64,000 bases of DNA, taken from Siphonodentalium dalli (Eukaryota; Mollusca; Scaphopoda; Gadilida; Siphonodentaliidae). Location: assembly GCA_032622095.1 (NCBI GenBank), contig CP136069.1, positions 171,238,394-171,302,393 of the forward strand, given 5' to 3'. The notes under the pieces are model-generated. The model was not told the DNA's origin, did no database searches, and saw nothing but the letters and a program-made list of their open reading frames with translations. The position numbers were made by a program, and so were the translations under genes. Below, in pieces: positions 36,662 to 48,200 of the stretch; positions within the stretch are counted from its first letter, which is position 1; each line of letters begins with the position of its first letter.

Positions 36662-37211
36662 GGGGATGGCAAAGTTTGGTCAAGATGGCCACCGCGGATT
36701 GCACCCTACCTCCAGATGATCAATAATTACTCACCGGCCATAGAATGGATAAACTTCATATTTTTCAAACATAATAATCAATAATAAACAAAGATCTTGT
36801 TATTAGTAGAGAAATTTTAGCTGTTAGAATTTACTCGCGGTAGAGTGACAAAAAATCATGTCCCCAAACGGCGTTTCTCCAGTTCCAATGGTTAACTTTT
36901 TGCACAAACTGAACAGTCAAAATGGTCCTATAAGAATCTGGCTAGAGACAAGGAGACATCGTTTTGAGGAAAAACAAGAACTTTCCCAAATACCCTGCCT
37001 GTGAAAATAGTACTGTCATTCTGAATAATGGCAACAAAAAAAAATGTCCTCCATTTGCATTGTTTACAATCTTAGGAACTATTTTTCTTGGTATGGGAGA
37101 CCATAATATCCTAACATTATTTTGCGATAGCCGATACACATGCCATGGGGGCGGGGCGGCCATGATTACAAACAAACTCATCCGTCAATACTAGAATACG
37201 ATTACGAATGG
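36662..37211 (+). mobile_element. Left 550 bp of TTAA element GGGGATGGCAAAG (cut by the duplication join)
   Basis: TTAA at 36658-36661 followed by GGGGATGGCAAAG. The sequence stops at the join with copy 2; its right end is present only in the full element at 39985-41780. Confidence 0.8.
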
Positions 37212-40200
37212 AAAACACTCAATGGACAAAAGTAACCCCATGTATCAAATTTCGTCGAAATCCAATCAAAATTGGCGATTTGACCTTGAATTGACCCGAG
37301 TTCAAGGTCAAGGTCACGTCGCACGGGCAAATTAATGAGCCTGTGCCACTCCCCGGCCGAAAATACCCCCACACACCAAGCTTCATCGAAATCCCGTGAT
37401 ATTCGGGCGTTTGACCTTGAAATTACCCGATTTCAAGGTCAAGGTCACGTCGCACGGGCAAATTAATAGGCATATGCCAGTTCCCGGCCGAAAATACCCT
37501 CACATACCAAGTTTCATCGAAATCGGTTCGGCCGTTTTCGAGTCCATCGCGAACACACAGACAGACACACAGACAGACAGATCTTCCAAAATATATAATA
37601 GATATATATATATATATATATATATATGAGGAAAAATTCCTAGAATTTCTGTCACACAAAGACAAAGATATAAACGCACAAGTCTAATACATGTATGTGA
37701 ATATATCAAGGCTTGCATGAAACACTATACAGTTGTCGCCCGTGCTTGAGTGAGACACGGATATTTTTCGCCCGCCCGAGACCTGGAATGTCATCAGAGG
37801 GCTGCCAGCCCCTAAGGGTGACAACTGTTTTGTTATCTGACAAAGGAGTAGACACGCACCTCCGTGATGCAATAAAAGGTCGCTGACCAAAATGTCCCCC
37901 GACGAAGGCGGCAATTTTTGAGGATTTATGGGTTTCATATCGCTATAATACAAACTGTAGGAGGAATTGATTACACAAATATAATACAAAGTGCATATTT
38001 ACTTACATAATAATTTATTATGCTGCATATCTTCGGTGTGTAGAGAAAGGGTCAATAACTCTAAAATATATGTGGAAAAATGGCAATAACTCCGCCAAAA
38101 TGACCCCGACTGAACTAAAAAACGCAGGTACGTAGGTTCCTATGCTGATTGACGTATGTGCCGAGTTTAAAAGAAATTGACCTGACATTGACGGAATCAG
38201 GCTCGGACAAAACTTGCGTCCCATGGTGTACGTTTCTATGTCGAAAAAGGGCAATAACTTCGCCAACATGAGTCCGACCGAACTCAAAATCGCAGGTGCG
38301 CAGGTTCCCGTGGTGGTTGACATCTGCGCCACGTTTTTAACAAATTTGACCACAAAATGACAAAACAGAAACAAAAAGGACAATGGATAGTATAAGACTC
38401 TTAGTGTCAACACACAGAAGATGAAGGTAACGTGCATGGGGAAATTTGTCTCAATTTGCATTTGGCAGCATCTGAAACATCGGTATCTCACGTCATGACA
38501 GCTGAGAACTGTATACATGTTGTTGAAATCACTTACATATCGTGCAACAACACTTCGGGATTATGCAGAACTTCCCGTGAGCTTGGAAAAGAATAGCATC
38601 TGGTCCAGCAATGTCCGCTACTTGTATCTGAAAGTCAAGTGTCATAACTGACTTTTTGCCTCGATGTCACTGGCAAACAAGGGTGGAGTAACCCTGATAT
38701 ATACAGCGGAGATTGTTACTTTATCGTGGATTCCAAACTAACATGCTGTCAGTGTTATACGTGGGGAGACCGCACATACGACAATTTACTTCCGGATAAG
38801 TATAATAACTGATAAACTAATACACAATGTTACATGTATCCTCATTTTGCATGTAGTGGATAAACAATCCGAGCCTATCTGGAATAGAAGTACACCCGTC
38901 TTTAAGTGGTCCTGCTATGAGGTTGTCTGTCCTGCTGAATTGCTATGACACTGGAAGGACAAGCTGATGCTGTTACGAAAAAGTACAGTTTTATTTATAA
39001 AGTCATTTTCGCGGTGTTTGGCCAACCCGAGCGATTTGAGAAAACGCCGGTGTTGGTATGAAACATTGAAGAACAGATATTTATATTGTGTTCGTGTGCT
39101 TGCAAAACGACATAAATAGCCATCTTGATTATGGTTGGTCTGCAGCAAGCAATACGGACGTTGTTAAATCATTTTACAATATGTATGTTTTTGAATGTTT
39201 TATATACATATAGTTATGGCTTTGCCTGGATACTTTCAGATTATCGGAACACCGCGAACATGACAACTAGAACAAATAACCGTACGTTTTCTTAACCCTT
39301 TACACAACAGGAGGGCCCTGTGCCAATGCATTCTCTTATATATGCGAGTCGACCATAGGTCGCATCGCATATATAAGAGAATGCATTGGCTTAACACATT
39401 AAAAATTATAAAATTGTTAAAGAATGTAAGACAAAATGGTAAAACGTGTTAAAAAAAAGTTTTTTTTAGGCCAATGCATTCTCTTATATGGTCGACTCGC
39501 ATATATAAGAAAATGCATTGGCACAGGGTATAACTGTAACCATCACAATGTGGTCAATGAGCCGGTTCCAATGATGTCCATATTTGTATGGTTCTATTGA
39601 GACAGACCGAAGATATTTTAGGCTGTTGAAGCTTTATTTGGCCGGTTTTGGCCGGTTTGTTGGGTAAAGGGTTAACTACACAGTGTTCCCTAACAGCAGC
39701 ATATCAATTCAGTGTGACCCACCGACACCATAGCAAACTAGCAGGACCAGTTAATAAGGGATGAAGTAGTTTCGCCATCGCCGGTCTTGTTATGACTACC
39801 CCAAAACGCTTCGAACTTCCCCGACTGAGTTATTCAGTGGACATGAACACTTGGAGATTAATATAATCACCAGGGTTGTGTCTTATCCATACCAATTGTG
39901 CTTCAACGCCGTAGTCTAACTAGCGAGTTTACCACAGAGAATACACACTCGAACTGGAAACATGCAAGTAACACGGTTTCTTAAGGGGATGGCAAAGTTT
40001 GGTCAAGATGGCCACCGCGGATTGCACCCTACCTCCAGATGATCAATAATTACTCACCGGCCATAGAATGGATAAACTTCATATTTTTCAAACATAATAA
40101 TCAATAATAAACAAAGATCTTGTTATTAGTAGAGAAATTTTAGCTGTTAGAATTTACTCGCGGTAGAGTGACAAAAAATCATGTCCCCAAACGGCGTTTC

Positions 40201-40537
40201 TCCAGTTCCAATGGTTAACTTTTTGCACAAACTGAACAGTCAAAATGGTCCTATAAGAATCTGGCTAGAGACAAGGAGACATCGTTTTGAGGAAAAACAA
40301 GAACTTTCCCAAATACCCTGCCTGTGAAAATAGTACTGTCATTCTGAATAATGGCAACAAAAAAAAATGTCCTCCATTTGCATTGTTTACAATCTTAGGA
40401 ACTATTTTTCTTGGTATGGGAGACCATAATATCCTAACATTATTTTGCGATAGCCGATACACATGCCATGGGGGCGGGGCGGCCATGATTACAAACAAAC
40501 TCATCCGTCAATACTAGAATACGATTACGAATGGAAA
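37212..40537 (+). repeat. Tandem duplication, copy 2 (internal 1531-bp deletion)
   Basis: The junction of the retained parts is at 38360-38362 and shares ACA with both parental ends, as in microhomology-mediated deletion. The join with copy 1 at 37211-37214 overlaps AAA(A). It may be a real recent duplication or two haplotypes placed in series by the assembler. Confidence 0.9.
39296..39671 (-). mobile_element. TTAA double-hairpin MITE, copy d' (duplicate of copy d)
   Basis: Same sequence as 35973-36348, including the apex deletion and the ACACAACA variant, because it lies in the tandem duplication. TTAA at 39292-39295 and 39672-39675. Confidence 0.9.
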
Positions 40538-41780
40538 TCGATCTAATAACGTTGAATGGGAAACAGACGCTCTTTATAGAGATGCGTCAAAAACAAACGC
40601 TCATTAAATAATCACTTGATTAACCCACGCCGTGCCTTTGCGGTGATTTGAGATTGGAGAACGGGTGCTCTGAGCTTCTCTAAACCGCGACCACGGTCGT
40701 TTCGTTGGAATTTGACACTTACATAGGAAGTTTGAGCTCAATCTTTACACGCGTTTTGGATTCTATGAAGTACCCACACACACACACGCGCATGGGATCA
40801 AGCTTTTGATTATGCCCATCAATATATATGGATTATAAGCTATATGATTGTACCTGATAACCGACAATTTCTCGATTAATTTACATTAAAATGTCATTAA
40901 ACGTATTTTTCTCCACAATGTTTTTATCCCAGTGCACCAAAATAGAATTGACCGGAAGTGAACTCGCACAAGGAGTCCGTCGTAAAATATGACATATTTC
41001 GTCGCAATACGGTACTTTCCTATTCATAAATATGTTTTTATATAGGCTATTTGATTTTAGAATAATACAATATTCTGAAACATGTAAGTTTTCTATTTAT
41101 GTGATTTGCGTAATAATACGACATCTTGTAATCTCGCTTTCGACTATAGACTGGAAATTCTAAAAATAAAATATCAACATTTCCATCTGTAAACAGCACA
41201 AAACTTCATAAATCGTGGGTAATAAAGCAACTAAATTAATTCCAACAACTTAAATAAACTGAAAGCATCGATTTCATATCATAAACTTTCTTGATTGCAG
41301 GATCGAATTGCTTTTCTGGTCGATTTCATGTACCTGCCGCGAATTAAAAAATGACAACAACATCATGAACATGTGTTTACAATAGAAATATGGCGACTGG
41401 CTCCCAAGAAAAACTGACACGTTTTAGCGGACGTTTTTCAAACGATACGTGAACATTAATCGAAAGCATAGCTCCTTGGCTCTTAACGGTATGTCACTTA
41501 TCATAATGGGCTGCCTAATGATACTGTTGAAGTTATAGTTTTTCACATTTGAATGCCAAAACAATGGCATAATATTGCAGATATACTCTGTTTCAAAGTC
41601 ATTTTTCTGGTACAAAAAGCTTTTTAGCTCACATCTATTCGTGGCACCTCCTTTAACGATATATGCTCTATATATTATCTTCATGTTGTTATCTCTATTT
41701 CTGTCTGCTTTTATGTGAAAAATACCAATTTTGTCAGCCCGTTTCCAGACATTTTTTATGAAACAGACTTTGCCATCCCC
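39985..41780 (+). mobile_element. TTAA element with perfect 13-bp ends GGGGATGGCAAAG (complete)
   Basis: TTAA at 39981-39984 and 41781-41784. Ends GGGGATGGCAAAG and CTTTGCCATCCCC. 1796 bp. Frames inside (40265-40504 minus, 40287-40517 plus, 41424-41684 minus) show no DDE or other transposase motif I recognise, so it is probably non-autonomous. Confidence 0.85.
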
Positions 41781-41784
41781 TTAA

Positions 41785-42170
41785 CCTTCATGTCGTGCTA
41801 TTAGTCTGTCATAATTAACATGAGTATTGTGATGCAGGTGGTTGTATAATATGCTTATTGTTACGTGACGGGTGCCCGAGATCACAAAATGAACCACAAC
41901 CATATATCTTGTGAGGCAATCTTATACCCCGGATATCCATCTCTATACCTAAACAATAGCATTGAACAAATCACAGGACTAATACAATGACATTGTACAT
42001 AAGATGGGACTGAAACAATATATCATTGAACATAACACAGGAGAGTGGTCAGTGTCGTTCGTGACCTATGAATGCACGGCTGTCAATGAGTTGTCTTTCT
42101 TTTTTTCTGAGTAATTCATCATGTTGATTGATGGGTCCTCGCGCATCGGTGTCCCATCAACAGCAGCTGG
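41785..42170. other. Upstream region of the secreted-protein gene
   Basis: No repeat recognised. Likely proximal regulatory DNA of the gene starting at 42260, by position only. Confidence 0.4.
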
Positions 42171-42177
42171 TATATAA
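42171..42177 (+). promoter_or_regulatory. TATA box of the secreted-protein gene
   Basis: TATATAA lies 83 bp upstream of the first coding ATG. About 30-38 bp downstream is a pyrimidine-rich initiator-like stretch (CTCTCATTT, near 42208-42216), so transcription probably starts around 42203-42212. This gives a 5' UTR of about 50 nt if no upstream exon exists. A strong TATA promoter suits an abundantly expressed secreted protein. Confidence 0.7.
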
Positions 42178-42259
42178 GGGCCGAACGTGACTTCTTGTCT
42201 ATTATCGCTCTCATTTCTTCTGTCCTATTCAGTTCTGTTGTTTTAGAGATTTGGCAAAG

Positions 42260-42280
42260 ATGGGTTATTTCACTATTTCG
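42260..42280 (+). CDS. Coding exon 1 (signal peptide start)
   Basis: ATG plus six codons encode MGYFTIS. The exon ends in phase 0 at a consensus donor, GTAAGT. The 6.0-kb intron that follows carries a TTAA MITE and a double-hairpin repeat. A 7-codon first exon that splits the signal peptide is common in small secreted invertebrate proteins. Confidence 0.85.
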
Positions 42281-45200
42281 GTAAGTAAACTACAATGCAA
42301 AGCGATCAGGTTCGTGGAGTCACTATTCTTGGTGGCTCGTCCCATAGTTATCCATTTCTACATTATACTAAATACTCATTGATGAGTAGTTCCCCTGGAA
42401 ATGTTCAGTTGATAAGTTCAACAATCGACATATCCCCACCAAAGAATATGAATAATTCTGCTCTTGTATTATCGTTTTTTCTGTCTGTCGTTTGCTTTCT
42501 TTACATAAATACCCCTTCAAATGAATAATTGACCACTCCAATATATACTTTTATAACTGAGTGGGAGAATCCATTTAATATAGAAAGAGTTAAATTGTAA
42601 TAAATGTTCAACGGTTATAAAGTCAAATACTGTTATAGTCTAATAATATTTATTAATATTCCTACTCAAACTATACTGGACACAATGCAACACTGATACA
42701 TAAGCATTACTATGCTACTTATATGGGGGAGTTCTTGAGTCGGCGAGGTCTACTCGAAAATTGAGAGTTTGGCGTTGAAATCGAAATTTGTTGCATAGAA
42801 TATGGTAGCGGAATCAACAGTATTCACCTATGTGAACTGTTTACGTATCTCTGTCGTCTCAACGAGTAACATTATATTGGGAATTTGAGTCTGGAACATA
42901 CCGTTCATATATTTTGAATAACAAGCAAATGACCATTGATTGACAATTGAATACCTTCCTACGTTCAATTAAAGTGTGGACTTACCCACTCCTATTCATA
43001 CTCCTATTCATACATTCAACCATTTGAGAAACTTGCATTTTCAGTCGGAACATTTTGACCAAAGTGGTGTAGATAATATTGAAACAAACTAGCCAGTCCG
43101 TAATGGGAACTACCACAGACAAAGCCTGCACCCGAGATAAAGAAATGCAAATTTACACGACTTTTCGAGCGTGGTTTTCACGTTTTGTTTACTGTTCTAT
43201 TGATGTGTGACTATTGTTCATTATGCATATATAATATTATTTGCTAATTTTTGCTGGTATAGAACACATAAACAATGTGGTTTTATGATGTCAAATCGGA
43301 CAGACTTCTTTAATGTTAGCCGTTAACGGGTAATAAAACAATAACCATAAACGCTCTTTATCGTCGGCCTAGATTCGAGACTTTAGCTTAACCTAAATTA
43401 TCGTCGAACGACAACTTTCCAAACAAAAGATTGCGAAACGATACCTTAGATCTCATTTTTGTGTGTATAAAACCTTAACGCACTTTATGTATATAGTTTC
43501 CGAAATAAATATTACACGAAAAACTCTTTACGTTCTGTGCTGCTAGAATCTACTGTTTTCGTTGAATCTGTGTGAAGGGATTAATTTGGCACGTCGTGAT
43601 TTGTTTTCGTAACATATCGCGTTCGTGTTGAGTAGTATATATTTTGGGCCCACATACCATTAACGTGATGTGGAACACCAACCTGGTCCAAATTAGCGGC
43701 ATACAACCGCATTCTAAAATATAGATGATCTACAATGAGTCCCCAGTTTATAGCGAAATTTAAAAACAAACAAACAAACGAGTCATCGGCGAGGTGCAAA
43801 CCTAATTTACTGGACGATTTTAACATTCCGCTATAAACTGGGGACGAGTTGTGCATCCTATTTGTTACATGATCCAAAATCTCGACAAAACATACTTAAA
43901 TTAAAAAAATGTGACGCGATACTAACATCGGCTTCTATAAGGCATGCGATGACGTTTCGCGTAACTATGCGTTGTTTGCCTGCATAAAGAAATAGTCCCA
44001 GATAAATAAAGACTCGTTGGCATATTTAATGGATTATATTTAATGACATAACTTTTCAAACTCTTCATTCATTATAGTTTGTTGGAAAAATATTGGAAGC
44101 CATAGTATTTTGAGACGTGGCTTACGGAATGTAAACAGACGACAAACCGGAAGTCAAAGTTCACCTGGCACTATTTCTTGTTATTAAACGAACGTTTCAT
44201 AACACAATTTATAGAATGGGTTTATTGAATGGAATAAGAGTAGCATCATGTAATAAATAAATCATATGCAGCATTATCATTGTATGAATCATAGCCGTTT
44301 AGTATCGAAGAGTATAAATGTGAGTGAGTAGTTTAGAAGATTGTTTTTTAAATTGTATGATAGGCGCGGCTGTAATGTTTCGTAATAGCACGTACATTCT
44401 TTCAGCGGGCAAAGTGCCTGGGTAGCTATAGTCACTTATGAGTTTGATTCACCGAAATAAGCACATACTATGTTTTAATTAGATACTGAGAATGACACCA
44501 CTCCCATCTGTTCAGTCGTGTAGGAATTTCGAAGAAATACGATGAAAGTAGAAAACAAAACAAAACATGATTACTATAGTCAACACATTTGTGCTTGGGG
44601 AGAAACGTACCTTATTTCAATTTTCGAAAACAACGGGAAAACAACACAGAACACGAAACGCTATTTATTGTTCAACGATGGAATCTTTGGATGAAGTTGT
44701 TTTAATGAGCAAATACAATTCGCATTAATTTCACACTGTACATTCATCATGCTAATTCGACATAGCAATGCGACAAAATCTAAAATGCAACATTGTGAAC
44801 CCGAAAACAAAAGATAGCTGTAAAGATGTGACCTCCTAGATATTCATATATCAACTTTTAAAAAGAAACGGGTTTACATGCACCACGATTTGAACTGTCA
44901 AGTAAAAAAGTCAAAATACAACATGATAAAGAGTGTTTTATCATTTCGCTAAGTGAATATTAACGAACGTCCTTGATTATAAAACTTTACACTTATTATC
45001 AACTTATTATGGTGAAGCTAATGGGGGTGCTTCGAGATTCACATTTCTTACACATGAAGTTGAATGCATGTAAATTTCATTTATGTCGAATAGAAATGGA
45101 TGTGTACTGTTTCATTTGTTTTGCTCACCGAGATGTCACACCGGAAACGTGTATAGCAGGCACGTATGTTCGCTCATGTTTGTTGACAACCCTACAGGTT

Positions 45201-48200
45201 TTTTCCTGCATCCACATCCACACGAATTACTAGCTTCACAATGGGGGTTTTTGTTCATAACATGCTTAGACATTCACCACCTCGAACATGTGTGGTCATC
45301 AATCAAAGAGTTGTATAATATAAAGTAAAAACAAACATTTATTTAATGTGAATAACAATTTGGTATTCAGCCATTTAACTGAAAGGTTGGACCTTTGCCT
45401 GCAACTCGACATGCAGATGATAGAGTGGTCGGAGTCGACATTACGCTGATAAATTCTTACTCATTACAACCATGTTGTTACTTCATCCTCATTTATTCGT
45501 TTGTATATTTGTGCACTTTAAAGTAATGTGAAACACTCCGCTAAGTCATGCCAAATACACTCATGTGCTCTATAAACGATGCAAACAACAAGGTAATTAT
45601 AATGATAATGAATTTATGACTGAAGCCATTATAACTACCATGTTGTATGTATCGTTCATGGAGCATATGAGTGTATTTTGCTCCAATCAATGGCTCAAAT
45701 TCATTCATTTGTTGCATATATCATGTTGAGTATAAAAGGCGATGGTCTCATAAATGGCCAGATTTAGTGTACAGTCCCCTTTAACCCTTTACCCAACAAA
45801 CCGGCCAAAACCGGCCAAATAAAGCTGCAACAGCCTAAATTATCTTGGGTCTGTCTCAATAAAACCATACAAATATGGATATCATTGGAACCGGCTCATT
45901 GACCACATTGTGATGGTTACAGTTATGCCCTGTGCCAATGCATTATCTTATATATGCGAGTCGACCATAGGTCGCCTCGCATATATAAGAGAATGCATTG
46001 GCCTAAAAAAAACTATTTTGTCTTACATTCTTTAACAATTTTATAATTTTTAATGAGTTAAGCCAATGCATTCTCTTATATATGCGAGGCGACCTATGGT
46101 CGACTCGCATATATAAGAGAATGCATTGGCAGAGGGCCGTTCTGTTTGGTAAAGGGTTAAGTTTTAATTTGCACATGCTTGACCAACGATCGATAAGTAG
46201 ACCATTCACGTGGCAGCGTCTTACCTCAAACTTGATTAATTATACTAACATGTTTAAACATTCCAATCCCATTGTATCTATATGTGGCATTTACCATATG
46301 TTATCAAATTAGACAACTAAATATGTTTAACCAGTTTAGTATAATAATAAAGTTGGCGGTAATGCGATGGCGTACATTTCAATGTATACTTTATTTTATA
46401 GAATAAAAAGGGCAGTCAATGGGAAGTGATTGTTACGAAATTACCCCGAAGAAGAATTTTGAGTAGCATGGGGATTTACTGGGAATTCATAATACATGTA
46501 AAAAAATATGCATTCACAAAGAGCGTTTACTCTTCCCTTTCTCGGTGTGGTACTTATTAAAGGGCGTATTTTCATATTGCCCCCTAATTTTAGAAATCAA
46601 ATGGGAGCTATACTGGATTTACCTTGTCCATCTGTCCGTGTGTTGGGACGTCTGCCCAGGCTTATATCACAACCATGGGTTGTCGGATATGAAGTTAATT
46701 TGGTTTGGAGGCTTATCAACAATACTGCTTTCAAACAAGTGCACAGTGGCATTGTTTGTAATTTGTCTTCCAGAGCCATTGACCTATTTCAACCAAATTT
46801 GGTGTGGTGCATCGGGGTACCTCATCAGATATTATAACGGCCTTATTTTTTTAATTAAATTTTTTAAACAAATTATTATTTTTTTATTTATTTTTCAAAA
46901 TTTAACATTTGTTTAAAGTTTCGATCTCCTCTGTGGAAAGCTCCATTCCGTTTCGGATTCCAGAATTCCGATGAATACAAATGGCACAGTTTTTGTTCGG
47001 GACCCGAACACCGTGTTCGATGTTGTAAATTTATGACTTCAATGGGACTTTCTGTGACATAATGCTCGTGGATAAAGGTAGTTCTGGTATGTATCGACCT
47101 GTTTCGATGCCGGGAACAATTCAAAGGCGAGCTTTATTAGGTGTATTTTGGAGCGCAAACCGCCGTGTGGCTTTGAGTAAAGTATAATCCCTTGCTTTTG
47201 TCTCGTGCCTATAATATGATCACAATAGGTCGATAGACACGTTATATATTTGCACACGGAGATTATATATACACGCACCAGAACGACTTGCTTCTTGTTA
47301 TAGAAATTCATAAACTGCCCCCCCCCCCCACCCCCATTGAAACGCGAGGGACGTTTTTTATGTTTGTTATAATCTGAAGTATCGCTCTTATATGCTGGAG
47401 AAAATGGACCCTTTTCTTTTATGCCATACAATGTATTGCTGCCATACGTCTTTGCAAGCTATGCACACACACATATATATATTTAAGCATGTCATGTGCA
47501 TTGGCACTAGGTTGATCCCCTTAACCTAACACAAACGAGCAATGGTTATGTTAATGGGGTCGTTAAGAATTTAAGGGTCGGTAAGAATCGTTTTAAAGTA
47601 CCTCACATGTAATAATGGCTTTGAACTTGACGTGACGCAGCATAAGTTTCGAGATGAAACCAGGATGCCCAATTCAACATCAAAGAAAAAACACCTGACA
47701 GCTGTTTTATTAGCGACAATTTGCAATTGCGCAGGAAACAAGAAAATAGATCAACACGGTGCGTCATTTGTATCCCCTATTAAAAGCAACAGCACATATT
47801 TCACTCTGGTAAACACCTCTATACATGCGCACATGGGCATGCTATCCGACAATAACATACGGTCGCTTTGTACAGTGGCGTGGGTTTTATGCAATAATCT
47901 TCTTTAAGAATTTAAAGAAAATTTGGTTTATATAATTATACTTATGACACAATCAAAAGAACACAGGGCCATCACTCTATTAAAGACACTGTGCCAGTGC
48001 ATTATCTTAGGGAATATAAGAGAATGCACTGGCTTACAAGAGCAAGTTAAATGGTGTTAGGCCAATGCATTCCCTTATATATGTGAGGCGCCCATGGGAG
48101 ACTCGCATATATAAGAGAATGCATTGGCTCAGGGTTTTCGCAAAAAAATATATACAAGCATACCATACCCCGAATTACGAACAAACCTGACATAAAAAAT

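Larger units (their letters stand above)
32355..37211 (+). repeat. Tandem duplication, copy 1 (4857 bp)
   Basis: 32355-33505 equals 37212-38362 (offset 4857), and 35037-37214 equals 38360-40537 (offset 3323). By eye and from matching translations the copies look identical. Copy 1 holds the extra block 33506-35036 (1531 bp). Confidence 0.92.

Noticed and set aside
39985-41780. Possible piggyBac transposase in the TTAA element
   Set aside because: No frame is long enough or carries a recognisable DDE or Cys-rich domain.
46508-46916. Two overlapping forward frames of 109 and 123 codons
   Set aside because: They overlap in different frames in AT-rich intronic sequence that looks like a degenerate repeat; no domain or splice evidence.
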